This document shows positions 33,206 to 41,338 of a stretch of DNA of 64,000 nt, one piece after another. Source of the stretch: Actinomadura barringtoniae (GTDB lineage Bacteria; Actinomycetota; Actinomycetes; Streptosporangiales; Streptosporangiaceae). The notes under the pieces are model-generated. The model was not told where the DNA came from, searched no databases, and saw only the letters and a program-made list of their open reading frames with translations. The position numbers and the translations under genes were made by a program. Location: positions 1 to 64,000 of the forward strand of contig NZ_JAGEOJ010000019.1 of NCBI RefSeq assembly GCF_017573505.1. The letters run 5' to 3'. Numbering within the stretch: position 1 is the first letter of the stretch; each line of letters starts with the position of its first letter.

Positions 33206-34729
33206 ATGGGGATGGATCCGTTGCGAGCCGGCGACCCAGCCGGCATCGGCGATTATGTGCTGTTGGCCCGGCTCGGCGCGGGCGGGATGGGCGAGGTGTT
33301 CCTGGGCCGTTCTCCCGGGGGGCGGCTCGTCGCGGTCAAACGAGTCCACGAGTCGTACGCGGCCGACCCCGAGTTCCGGCGCCGGTTCAAGCGTGAGGTC
33401 GAGGCGGCCCGTACCGTCGGCGGATTCCATACCGCGCCTGTCGTGGACGCCGATCCGGACGCGGAACGGCCCTGGATGGTCACCGCGTACGTGGCAGGTC
33501 CATCGCTCGCCGAGGCGCTGGCCGAGCACGGCGCGCTCCCCGCGATGACGCTGCGCGCTCTGGGCGCGGGGCTGGCTGAGGCCTTGCAGGCGATCCACGC
33601 GCAGAACCTGATCCACCGCGATCTGAAACCGTCCAACATCCTGCTCGCCGCAGACGGACCCCGGGTCATCGACTTCGGGATCGCCCGTGCCGCGGACGCC
33701 TCGGGCGTCACCGCCCGGGCCGGGACTCCCGGCTTCATGTCCCCGGAACTGCTGGCCGGCCGGGACCTCACTCCGGCCTGCGACGTGTTCGCGCTCGGTC
33801 TGATCCTGGCCTATGCCGCCGGGGTACGCCCGTACGGCGAAGGGCCGGCGGCGGCGCTCGACTACCGGGTCGTTCACCAGGAACCCGACCTCACCGGCCT
33901 CGACCCCGGCCTGACCGGCCTGGTCTCCGAATGCCTGGCCAGGGAACCCGCCGCCCGCCCGACCCCCGCCGCCCTGCTGGCCACCCTGTCGGAGGGAAGC
34001 GACTTCGGGGCGTGGCTGCCCGCCGACCTCCAGACCATGATCGCCACCCGCGTGGTGGCGACAGAGGAACCGGTCACCGGCGGTCTCCAAGCTGAAAGCG
34101 TCGTCTTTCAGACGACCAGTCTGCGCGATCTGGCAGGCGAGGTCGGCCTTGTGCTTCTCTTCCTCGCGCTCGGTACCGCCTGCTTTTTCCCGAGACTCGT
34201 CAATAGCAGCCTTCCCGAGCCGAACAGCTTCTCTCCGCACCCGGATTGGCGTGCACTCATAGCCGGGACGCTGTTCACCGTCCTGGCGCTCGGCGGGCTT
34301 TTCGGGATTCTGCAATTCCAGGGATACCGGCGCAGGCTGGAGATCACACCGGTGGGCCTGAGCGTCACCGTCGGCAACGAGCACCACGACTACCGCTGGG
34401 CCGAGATCACCAAGATCACGCTGATGGATCGCATGGCGGTGTACTACCTGCGTCAGGCATGCCTGTACGCCCGCCCGGCGCCCGACATCGCCGCACGCCT
34501 GGCGAGCGCGGACTCACCTCCGACACGCCACGCCGACCCGGCCCGCGGATGGGTCCTGGTGTGTCGTATCGACGAGTTCGGCGCCCATCGGCAGGTCATC
34601 CTGAACACACTCGCCCGCCATGCCGGGGCGGCCTGGGAACCGCCGCCGCCGGGTCGGCTGCCGTATGCCCGTTCAGAAGGATCCTGGCCAATGGTCAGTC
34701 AGAGCCCAGGAGCCGGGAGAGGATCGTGA
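33206..34729 (+). CDS. Membrane-bound serine/threonine protein kinase
   Basis: 507 residues of eukaryote-like Hanks kinase. The Gly-rich loop is GAGGMGEVF, the ATP Lys is in VAVK (residue 45), the catalytic loop is HRDLKPSN (Asp 139), the metal motif is DFG (156-158), and the activation-loop end is 'GTPGFMSPE'. After the kinase (about 265) a linker leads to two membrane helices (about 312-329 and 350-370), then a C-terminal cytoplasmic region of about 130 residues that resembles a PH-like domain (ITPVGLSVTVG). No PASTA repeats. ATG 33206 is used; 33212 is an alternative. It overlaps the TetR gene by 35 bp tail to tail. Confidence 0.92.
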   Translation: MGMDPLRAGDPAGIGDYVLLARLGAGGMGEVFLGRSPGGRLVAVKRVHESYAADPEFRRRFKREVEAARTVGGFHTAPVVDADPDAERPWMVTAYVAGPSLAEALAEHGALPAMTLRALGAGLAEALQAIHAQNLIHRDLKPSNILLAADGPRVIDFGIARAADASGVTARAGTPGFMSPELLAGRDLTPACDVFALGLILAYAAGVRPYGEGPAAALDYRVVHQEPDLTGLDPGLTGLVSECLAREPAARPTPAALLATLSEGSDFGAWLPADLQTMIATRVVATEEPVTGGLQAESVVFQTTSLRDLAGEVGLVLLFLALGTACFFPRLVNSSLPEPNSFSPHPDWRALIAGTLFTVLALGGLFGILQFQGYRRRLEITPVGLSVTVGNEHHDYRWAEITKITLMDRMAVYYLRQACLYARPAPDIAARLASADSPPTRHADPARGWVLVCRIDEFGAHRQVILNTLARHAGAAWEPPPPGRLPYARSEGSWPMVSQSPGAGRGS

Positions 34730-35306
34730 TCAGCCGGGTCGCGAACTCCTGTGGTGGGATCGGGTTCTTGACCCAGTCGCGTTTCAGCTGTTCGAACGCG
34801 CCGACGACCGCCATCGCGGCCGATCGGTGGTTCTCAGCGGTGATGAGGCCGTTGTCGACCAGGTCCCTGGTCATGTGCAGGGTCATCTCAACGGCCTCGG
34901 CGCGCATCCGGTCGCGGCTCGCCTCGACGGTGCGGCTGATCCCGGTGGACTGCTCGAACGCCACTCGGGCCAGGAGGGGATGGTCGGCCAGGTCCTCGGC
35001 GGTCGCGACACCCGCGGCGGCGATCCTGGTGAGCACGTCGGCGTCGGGCGGTACGGCGGCGAGCCCGCGGCTCAGCGCCTGGAGATGGCGGGTGTAGGAG
35101 AGCTCGAAGATCGCGATCAGCAGGTCTTCCTTGTCGGTGAACAGCCGGTAGAAGTCCCGGGTGGAGACCGAGGACCTCGCGCAGATCTCGCGAACCGTGG
35201 TCTCGTCGAAGCCTCTGACGCCGAACAGCTGGACCGCGGCGTCGACCAGCCGGGTCCGCCTGGCCTCTTCGCGCTCCTCGTGCGATTGGCCCGCATAGAC
35301 CCGCAT
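34695..35306 (-). CDS. TetR family regulator
   Basis: 203 residues. N-terminal helix-turn-helix 'TTVREICARSSVSTRDFYRLF' and an all-helical ligand domain. ATG 35306 is preferred because GGAGG lies five bases before it; ATG 35318 (four residues longer) overlaps that site. It lies downstream of the AidB-like gene on the same strand and may control that gene through the palindromic promoter at 36971-36999. Confidence 0.9.
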   Translation of the reverse strand: MRVYAGQSHEEREEARRTRLVDAAVQLFGVRGFDETTVREICARSSVSTRDFYRLFTDKEDLLIAIFELSYTRHLQALSRGLAAVPPDADVLTRIAAAGVATAEDLADHPLLARVAFEQSTGISRTVEASRDRMRAEAVEMTLHMTRDLVDNGLITAENHRSAAMAVVGAFEQLKRDWVKNPIPPQEFATRLITILSRLLGSD

Positions 35307-35358
35307 CCGCACCTCCATCTGAGAGCTTGGGATTTCGGCCGGTCGAAGCCGCCGGGAT

Positions 35359-36963
35359 TCAGGTGAGCTTGGGGACCGCTCGTTCGATGATGGGGGCGAG
35401 GTCTACCGAGGGCGGGAGAGTGCCGTAGGCGTGGCCCCAGTCGCCGCCCAGGCGGGTGGCGCAGAACGCGTCGGCGACGGCGGGGTGGCCGTGTCTGACC
35501 AGCAGGGATGCCTGGAGAGTGAGGGCCATCTGCTCGACGATGCGGCGGGCGCGGATCTCGATGGTGTCCAGGTCGGTGAGGGAGTCGCGGACCTGGGCGA
35601 TGGCCTGGTCGAGGTGGCGGTCGGCGCCGGCGGCGGCGTCCAGCTCGGCGAAGAACGCGTCGAGCGTCTGCGGTTCCTTGGCCATCGCGCGCAGGACGTC
35701 CAGGGCGGAGACGTTGCCGCTGCCCTCCCAGATGCCGTTCAGGGGGGACTCGCGGAAGAGGCGGGGCATGCCGGACTCTTCCACGTAGCCGTTGCCGCCC
35801 AGGCATTCGAGGGCCTCGGCGGTGTGGGCGGGCCAGCGCTTGCAGACCCAGTACTTGGTGACGGCCAGGGCCAGGCGCTTGAAGGCGGTCTCGGAACGGT
35901 CGGTGGCGCCGGCCAGGCGCATCATGACGGTGGTGGCGGCCTCGGACTCGATGGTGAGGTCGGCGAGGACGTTGCGCATGAGCGGCTGGTCGATCAGGTA
36001 CCTGCCGAACGCCTTGCGGTGGGTGGCGTGGTGGGCGGCGACGATGAGGCCCTGGCGCATGCCGGCGGCGGCGCCGATGACGCAGTCCAGGCGGGTCATG
36101 TTGACCATCTCGATGATGGTGCGGACGCCGCGGCCCTCGTCGCCGACGCGGTAGGCGACGGCGTTCTCGTACTCGATCTCCGACGAGGCGTTGGAGTGGT
36201 TGCCCAGCTTGTCCTTCAGCCGCATGAGGCGGAGGTTGTTGAGCGTGCCGTCGGGGAGGACGCGGGGGACCAGGAAGCAGGTCAGGCCGCCCGGGGCCTG
36301 GGCGAGCGTGAGGAAGACGTCGCACATGGGGGCGCTGGTGAACCACTTGTGACCCACCAAGGTGTAGTCGCCGTTAGGGGTGGGGGTTGCCTGGGTGGTG
36401 TTGGCCCTTACGTCGCTGCCGCCCTGCTTCTCGGTCATCGACATGCCCGCCAGGAGGGCGGTCTTGGTGAGGGGCGCGCGGAGGCCGAAGTCGTAGGACC
36501 GGTTCGCCAGGAGGGGCTCGTACTGGGCGGCCAGTTCGGGGTTCGCGCGGAGGGCGGGTACGGCGGCGTACGTCATGGAGATGGGGCAGCCGTGGCCGGC
36601 GTCCACGCGCCAGGCGTAGAACTTGGCGGCGCGGGCCACGTGAGAGCCTTCGCGGGGCGAGGTCCAGGGGGCGCCGTGCAGGCCGTGGGAGGTGGCGACC
36701 TTCATGAGCTCGTGCCAGGCCGGGTGGAACTCGACCTCGTCGATGCGGTGGCCGTAGCGGTCGTGGGTGCGCAGGACCGGGGGGTTCTCGTTGGCGAGGC
36801 GGCCCCATTCCTGGGCCTCGTGGGTGCCGGTCAGGCGGCCCAGCTCGTGCACCTCGTCGGCGGCCCAGCCCGCGCCCTCGCGTTCCAGGCCTTCGAGGAG
36901 GGCCTCGTCGGCGGCGTCGAAGCCGATCAGCGGGGGGACCTGATTGAACACCTCATGCGTCAC
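35359..36963 (-). CDS. AidB-like acyl-CoA dehydrogenase
   Basis: 534 residues. The N-terminus (THEVFNQVPPL) and 'EGAGWAADEVHELGRLTGTHEAQEWGRLAN' match AidB, an FAD acyl-CoA-dehydrogenase-like protein that binds DNA and protects against alkylation damage. 'GMSMTEKQGGSDVRAN' and 'GNGYVEESGMPRLFRESPLNGIWEGSGNV' are family segments, with the catalytic Glu position in the latter. GTG 36963 is chosen because a promoter -10 ends seven bases before it, indicating a leaderless mRNA; a longer frame to 37020 would start inside the promoter. Probably DNA-damage or lipid-related; activity is not certain. Confidence 0.87.
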   Translation of the reverse strand: MTHEVFNQVPPLIGFDAADEALLEGLEREGAGWAADEVHELGRLTGTHEAQEWGRLANENPPVLRTHDRYGHRIDEVEFHPAWHELMKVATSHGLHGAPWTSPREGSHVARAAKFYAWRVDAGHGCPISMTYAAVPALRANPELAAQYEPLLANRSYDFGLRAPLTKTALLAGMSMTEKQGGSDVRANTTQATPTPNGDYTLVGHKWFTSAPMCDVFLTLAQAPGGLTCFLVPRVLPDGTLNNLRLMRLKDKLGNHSNASSEIEYENAVAYRVGDEGRGVRTIIEMVNMTRLDCVIGAAAGMRQGLIVAAHHATHRKAFGRYLIDQPLMRNVLADLTIESEAATTVMMRLAGATDRSETAFKRLALAVTKYWVCKRWPAHTAEALECLGGNGYVEESGMPRLFRESPLNGIWEGSGNVSALDVLRAMAKEPQTLDAFFAELDAAAGADRHLDQAIAQVRDSLTDLDTIEIRARRIVEQMALTLQASLLVRHGHPAVADAFCATRLGGDWGHAYGTLPPSVDLAPIIERAVPKLT

Positions 36964-36970
36964 GATTCCG

Positions 36971-36999
36971 ATATTACACAATCTCACCGACTGTGTTAG
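36971..36999 (-). promoter_or_regulatory. Promoter with overlapping palindrome of the AidB-like gene
   Basis: Minus strand: CTAACA, 17-base spacer, TAATAT, then GTG seven bases later. An imperfect inverted repeat, TTACACAATC-N5-GACTGTGTTA (36974-36998, 8 of 10 pairs), covers the spacer. TetR-family operators often have TAACA..TGTTA ends, so the nearby TetR protein is a candidate binder. Confidence 0.55.
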
Positions 37000-37094
37000 A
37001 TCTGTATTGAGGAGGCCCATCCTCCTTAAGGCTTGTGGTGATCTCGTCCGCGGGGCGGATTGCCGGGCGACGCGCGGGGCATACCTTCGAAGTC

Positions 37095-37787
37095 ATGAGT
37101 CAGCCCAGTTCGCAGCCGGGCGGAACGCCCTCCCGGCTGGAGTCGCAGGAGCCGCAGGCGGGCCGTCCGGCGGTCCCGCCCGAGTCGGTCCGCGCCTCCG
37201 ACGACGAACGGGAGACCGTGGTCGAGCGGCTGCGGGTGGCCTCGGTGGAGGGGCGGCTGACCTTCGAGGAGCTGACGCTGCGGACCGAGGCGGCCTACAG
37301 CGCCGTCACCCGCGGTGACCTGGAGAAGATCACCCACGATCTGCCGGGGATGGGCGCACCAGGCGCCGCACCGGCGCCGCTGCAGATTCAGCGGCGGTTC
37401 AGCGCGATCATGGGGGACTGCAAGGAACGGATCTCGGGCCGCATCGACGCCGAGCTCACCGCGCTGTCGGTGATGGGCGACGTGGTCCTGGACCTGCGCG
37501 GCGCCCAGGTGCCGACCGGCGAGGTCAGCATCGTGGTGACCGCGGTGATGGGCGACGTGAAGGTGATCGTGCCCGACGGGGTGGCGGTCGAGCTCAGCGG
37601 CTACGCCGTGATGGGCGACCGCCGGGTGCAGGTCCGCGACGCCGTGCCGGGCCAGCGCGTGCCGATCGTGCGGGTACGGGCCCAGGCGATCATGGGCGAC
37701 GTGAAGATCGTGGACGACGAGCACCACGCGCCGGTGCGACGGGCCCTCACGTCCTGGTGGGAGGATCGCAAGGGCCCGAACGCCTAG
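37095..37787 (+). CDS. DUF1707/LiaF-like protein
   Basis: About 230 residues without membrane helices. The N-terminal DUF1707 domain 'SVRASDDERETVVERLRVASVEGRLTFEELTLR' is a small helical module common in actinobacteria. The C-terminal half is a beta-rich LiaF-like fold with five MGD motifs (near residues 106, 127, 152, 173 and 200), spaced 21-27 residues. The linker is Pro/Ala-rich. The function is unknown; LiaF-like proteins sense cell-envelope stress. ATG 37095 is chosen; ribosome site weak. Confidence 0.8.
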   Translation: MSQPSSQPGGTPSRLESQEPQAGRPAVPPESVRASDDERETVVERLRVASVEGRLTFEELTLRTEAAYSAVTRGDLEKITHDLPGMGAPGAAPAPLQIQRRFSAIMGDCKERISGRIDAELTALSVMGDVVLDLRGAQVPTGEVSIVVTAVMGDVKVIVPDGVAVELSGYAVMGDRRVQVRDAVPGQRVPIVRVRAQAIMGDVKIVDDEHHAPVRRALTSWWEDRKGPNA

Positions 37788-37867
37788 CGGCGATCAGCGA
37801 CGGCCTCAGCCCGGCGGCCCTCGGTACGAAAGCCTTCGGTCCAGCGGTCTCGATCAGTACGGCGGTC

Positions 37868-38128
37868 TCAGGACGACTTGCGGTTGGCGGCCGCGCGGGC
37901 GCCGAGCCACGCGGTGTAGACGGCGGTGCCGACCAGCCCGGCCTTGCGGGTCTTGTCCACCGCCAGCGCCACGCCGAGCGCAAGCTCGGTCGCGCCGTTG
38001 CGCTTGATCCACGCGTCGGTGTCGTTCGGGAACGCCAGCTTGGAGATCGGCTCGAACGCCTTCGGGGCGGCGAAGTGGGCGAGGCCGGTGGCGGCGAGGG
38101 CGATCCCGGCGGTGCGAAGAAGAGCCAT
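37868..38128 (-). CDS. Small membrane protein, DoxX-like
   Basis: 86 residues, with hydrophobic stretches at about 5-20, 45-60 and 64-80. The 'RTAGIALAATGLAHFAAP' start and 'ATELALGVALA' middle resemble small DoxX-like proteins, but the match is not certain. It starts at ATG 38128, 33 bp downstream of the monooxygenase gene, in the same direction, so it probably belongs to that operon. Confidence 0.6.
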   Translation of the reverse strand: MALLRTAGIALAATGLAHFAAPKAFEPISKLAFPNDTDAWIKRNGATELALGVALAVDKTRKAGLVGTAVYTAWLGARAAANRKSS

Positions 38129-38160
38129 CGGGGAGATTCCTTTCAGAGGGTTCACAGGGT

Positions 38161-39678
38161 TCAACGGGTGAATTCGTAGTCGTTCACGTCGAAGGTCCGG
38201 CTGCGGCGCCAAACGTACAGCCCGGACTGCGGGCGGACGTACGGCGCGTCCCCGTGACGATCGAAGTAGTAGGAGTTGGACCGGGCGCAGCTCGGCTGCC
38301 CGAGGATCGTGCCCTTCATGCGGGTGCGCATCTCGGCGGTGAAGTCGTCGTGCGGGCGGCGCCGGACGACCATGCGGAGGGCGCGGCGCCGGCGGGCCTC
38401 GGTGACGCAGCGGACGATGTGCGTGCTGCCCGCCTCGATGATCGAGAACCAGGACGCCCCGGTGACGGTGTACGGCCCGTTCATCAGCCAGAAGTTGGGC
38501 GCCAGGGGAGAGGCGACGCCCTCGTAGGACTGGTAGCGGTGCTCGTCCCAGTGGGCGCCGAGCTCGACCCCGCCAAGCCCCACGACCGGGAACGCGGGCA
38601 TCGCGCCGAGCTGCAGGATCTTGAAGCCGGTCGCCAGCACGAGGGTGTCGATCTCGCGTTCGCGCCCGTCGCGCGTGACGACCGACGTCGGCGTGAAGCG
38701 CTCGATCGGGTCGGTGACCAGCTCCACGTCGTCGCGCATGAACGTGGGGAAGTAGCGGTTGGAGAACGACGGCCGCTTGCAGCCGAACCCGTACCGCGGC
38801 GTCAGCGCGCGCCGCAGCCGCCGGTCGGGGACCTGGCGGCGCAGGTGGGCGCGGCAGATCGCCTCGGTCGCGCGGACCAGGAACGGCGCCTTGCTGTAGT
38901 GCACGATCCCCAGCACCATGATCACCTCGGACGCGACCGTGGTGATGAAGCGGACCAGCGACTGCAGCGGCGGCAGCATCCGGAAGGCGGTCCGCACGCC
39001 GCGCGGGATCGCGAAGTCGACCTTCGGGAACACCCAGATCGGCGTGCGCTGGTAGACGTCCAGGTGCGCGGCCGCCTCGGCGAGCTCGGGGATCACCTGC
39101 AGCCCGGACGCGCCCGTCCCGATGACCGCGACGCGCTCGCCGCGCAGGTCGTGGCCATGGTCCCAGCGGGCGGTGTGGATCACCTTGCCGGTGAACGAGT
39201 CGATGCCGGGGATGTCGGGGTTCTTGGGCTGGTCCAGCGGGCCGACGGCGGCGATCAGGAACCGCGCGGTGATCTCGCCCTGGTCGGTGTGCACGTGCCA
39301 GATGTCGGCGTCCTCGTCGAAGACGGCCCGTTCGACCTTGGTGTCCAGACGCAGGTGCGAGCGCAGCTTGTACTTGTCGGCGCAGTGCTCGGCGTAGGCG
39401 CGCACCTCCGCGCCGGGCGCGAACGACCGCGACCAGGACGGGTTCTGCTCGAAGGAGTAGCAGTACGTGGCCGACGGGACGTCGACCGCGACGCCGGGGT
39501 AGGTGTTGTGCCGCCAGACGCCGCCCACGCTCGGCGCCGCGTCCAGGATCACCAGGTCGCGCACGCCCTTCTGCCGCAGCTGGATCGCCACGCACAGCCC
39601 GGAGAACCCGGCGCCCACCACGACGACCTCATGGTCGAACCCGTTCACCGCGCCCTTCCCTCGGCCGGCCCCGGTCAT
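38161..39678 (-). CDS. Baeyer-Villiger-type flavin monooxygenase
   Basis: 505 residues. FAD loop 'GAGFSGLCVA', type-I BVMO fingerprint FTGKVIHTARWD (FxGxxxHxxxW) near residue 165, the companion 'GGVWRHNTYPGVAVD', and NADPH loop 'GTGASGLQ'. It should insert oxygen into ketones with NADPH. ATG 39678 overlaps the SDR stop (ATGA); an upstream open frame is shadow sequence. With the SDR it could form a two-step degradation: alcohol to ketone, then ketone to ester or lactone. Confidence 0.93.
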   Translation of the reverse strand: MTGAGRGKGAVNGFDHEVVVVGAGFSGLCVAIQLRQKGVRDLVILDAAPSVGGVWRHNTYPGVAVDVPSATYCYSFEQNPSWSRSFAPGAEVRAYAEHCADKYKLRSHLRLDTKVERAVFDEDADIWHVHTDQGEITARFLIAAVGPLDQPKNPDIPGIDSFTGKVIHTARWDHGHDLRGERVAVIGTGASGLQVIPELAEAAAHLDVYQRTPIWVFPKVDFAIPRGVRTAFRMLPPLQSLVRFITTVASEVIMVLGIVHYSKAPFLVRATEAICRAHLRRQVPDRRLRRALTPRYGFGCKRPSFSNRYFPTFMRDDVELVTDPIERFTPTSVVTRDGREREIDTLVLATGFKILQLGAMPAFPVVGLGGVELGAHWDEHRYQSYEGVASPLAPNFWLMNGPYTVTGASWFSIIEAGSTHIVRCVTEARRRRALRMVVRRRPHDDFTAEMRTRMKGTILGQPSCARSNSYYFDRHGDAPYVRPQSGLYVWRRSRTFDVNDYEFTR

Positions 39679-40508
39679 CGCTCTCGCTCCTCGGCCTGCT
39701 CGATGACGCGGCGGTCGTGCTCGCCGCGCGTGCCGAACGTGGACCTGTACGCGCGGTCGCCGCCCATCGCGCGCTTGGCGGCCCGTACGACCCACTCGGG
39801 CGTCACGCCCAGCACCGGCTGCGCGGCCGCGAGCCAGCCCGGCACCGGGTACTCGGCTCGCCGCCCGACGCAGCTGCGCACGATCGCCTCGGCGACCCGT
39901 TCCGGATCGATGGTCGGCAGCCCGCCGCCGAGTTTCACGCCCTCGGTGAGGCCGGTGCGCACCGCGGTGGGCAGCACGGTGCTGACGCTCACGCCCGTGC
40001 CCGCGACTTCCTCGCGCACCGCCGCGCTCAGCCCGACGGCCGCGTACTTGCCGGCGTTGTAGACCGCCATCCCCGACAGCGGCAGCTTGCCCGCCATCGA
40101 CGCCACGTTCACCACGTGACCCCGGCCGCGCTCGATCATCCCCGGCAGGACGAGCCGCATGCCCAGCAGCGGGCCCCAGACGTTCACGTCGAGCGTCGCC
40201 GCGCTCACCGCGTCGCTCTCGTCGAGGAACGGGCCGAGCGGCATGATCCCGGCGTTGTTCACCAGGACGTCGACCGGCCCGGCCGCCTCCAGGAAGGCCG
40301 CGAACGACGCCCGGTCGGTCACGTCCACCGCGACCCCGCGTACACCCAGCTCGGAGGCGGTGCGCGTCACCGCGGCGCCGTCGCGGTCGCCGATCCAGAC
40401 CTGCGCGCCGCGGCGGGCGAACGCCTCGGCGGCGGCCCGGCCGATGCCGCGCGCGCCGCCGGTGATGGCGACGACCGCGCCGGGCCGCGCCACGGGCGGA
40501 TATCTCAT
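39675..40508 (-). CDS. Short-chain dehydrogenase/reductase
   Basis: 277 residues of the classical SDR family: 'ITGGARGIGRAAA' cofactor loop, NNAG motif, and YNAGK catalytic Tyr-Lys. ATG 40508 has GGAGG five bases upstream. It likely oxidises an alcohol to a ketone, the substrate for the monooxygenase encoded by the next gene, which begins within its stop codon. Transcription begins at the promoter at 40537-40566, which is overlapped by an operator. Confidence 0.9.
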   Translation of the reverse strand: MRYPPVARPGAVVAITGGARGIGRAAAEAFARRGAQVWIGDRDGAAVTRTASELGVRGVAVDVTDRASFAAFLEAAGPVDVLVNNAGIMPLGPFLDESDAVSAATLDVNVWGPLLGMRLVLPGMIERGRGHVVNVASMAGKLPLSGMAVYNAGKYAAVGLSAAVREEVAGTGVSVSTVLPTAVRTGLTEGVKLGGGLPTIDPERVAEAIVRSCVGRRAEYPVPGWLAAAQPVLGVTPEWVVRAAKRAMGGDRAYRSTFGTRGEHDRRVIEQAEERER

Positions 40509-40530
40509 CCCCACCTCCGGCTCATTTGGG

Positions 40531-40566
40531 ATACCGAAGGTATTTGGGTCTTGGACAGGGTGTCAA
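40531..40566 (-). promoter_or_regulatory. Promoter of SDR-BVMO operon with operator 1
   Basis: Minus strand: a perfect TTGACA (40566-40561), an 18-base spacer, then TACCTT (40542-40537). The -10 box is inside ATACC-N3-GGTAT (40531-40543), a perfect inverted repeat that recurs at the divergent tetR promoter. Binding there would block transcription directly. Confidence 0.6.
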
Positions 40567-40598
40567 TACATGCGTACTCGCCCACGGGGCATGATTGA

Positions 40599-40620
40599 AT
40601 ACCGCCGGTATCCGGATACC
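40599..40620. promoter_or_regulatory. Operator 2, compound palindrome before tetR
   Basis: ATACC-GCC-GGTAT (40599-40611) matches operator 1 outside its central bases. It overlaps a perfect 14-bp palindrome, GGTATCCGGATACC (40607-40620). The pair probably binds the adjacent TetR regulator and provides autoregulation. Confidence 0.65.
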
Positions 40621-40642
40621 GAGTGCCTTGAGGGAGGGCGAG

Positions 40643-41233
40643 ATGGCACGGCTGACCAGGGCGGAGAGCCAGGCGCGCACCCGCGAGCTGCTGCTGGCGA
40701 CCGCCCGCCGGCTGTTCCTTCGTGACGGATATCACGCGACCTCGCTGGAGAAGGTCGCCGAGACGGCGGGCTTTTCCAAGGGCGCCGTCTACTCCAATTT
40801 CGGTACCAAGGACGAGCTCTGCCAGACCGTCATCGAGTCCGTTCGCGCCGAGCAGGTCCGCGCCATCATGGACGCGTTCCTGGGCGAGGGCTCCGACGAG
40901 GACCGGCTGGCCGTCTTCGAGGCCTGGGCGGAACGCACCATCGGCGACCCCGGCTGGACGCTCCTGGAGGCCGAGTTCGCCATCCACGCCACCCGCCGCG
41001 ACCCCGGCCTGCGCGACCAGGTCGCGGTCAGCGGCCGCAGCTGGGTGAGCGCGCTTCAGCTTCTGCTGGAGAACGAGGCGAGCCGCCGCGAGGTCGCCCT
41101 CCCGCTGCCCGCCGCCGAGCTGGCCGACGCCCTCCTCAGCCTGGGCGTCGGCCTGGGCCTGCGCCGTGCCGTCGACCCCGCCGTCTCGCCGCGCGCCCTC
41201 ACCGACATGATCCGCCTGCTCCTCGCCCGCTGA
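40643..41233 (+). CDS. TetR family repressor of the SDR-BVMO operon
   Basis: 196 residues with the TetR DNA-binding helix-turn-helix 'TSLEKVAETAGFSKGAVYSNFGTKDEL' and a C-terminal helical ligand domain. ATG 40643 follows GAGGGAGGG; upstream open sequence is not homologous. It is divergent from the SDR gene, with matched palindromes at both promoters, so it is a probable repressor that responds to a ketone or lactone. Confidence 0.9.
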   Translation: MARLTRAESQARTRELLLATARRLFLRDGYHATSLEKVAETAGFSKGAVYSNFGTKDELCQTVIESVRAEQVRAIMDAFLGEGSDEDRLAVFEAWAERTIGDPGWTLLEAEFAIHATRRDPGLRDQVAVSGRSWVSALQLLLENEASRREVALPLPAAELADALLSLGVGLGLRRAVDPAVSPRALTDMIRLLLAR

Positions 41234-41239
41234 CCAATA

Positions 41240-41302
41240 CGCCGATCTTGCTCTCAGCGCCCTCACTTCGCCCCGCAAAGGGCGCTCAGAGCAAGATCGG
41301 CG
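41240..41302. terminator. Long bidirectional terminator hairpin
   Basis: Arms of 24 bases (41240-41263 and 41279-41302), 23 matched, with a 15-base loop. The arms end with the CGCCGATC/GATCGGCG sequence. It lies between two convergent genes and probably terminates both. The stem is longer than most factor-independent terminators in this genome segment and has no T-run. Confidence 0.75.
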
Positions 41303-41338
41303 AACCTGAGACGCCTCGCGTGGCCGTCAGGCGGCGGG

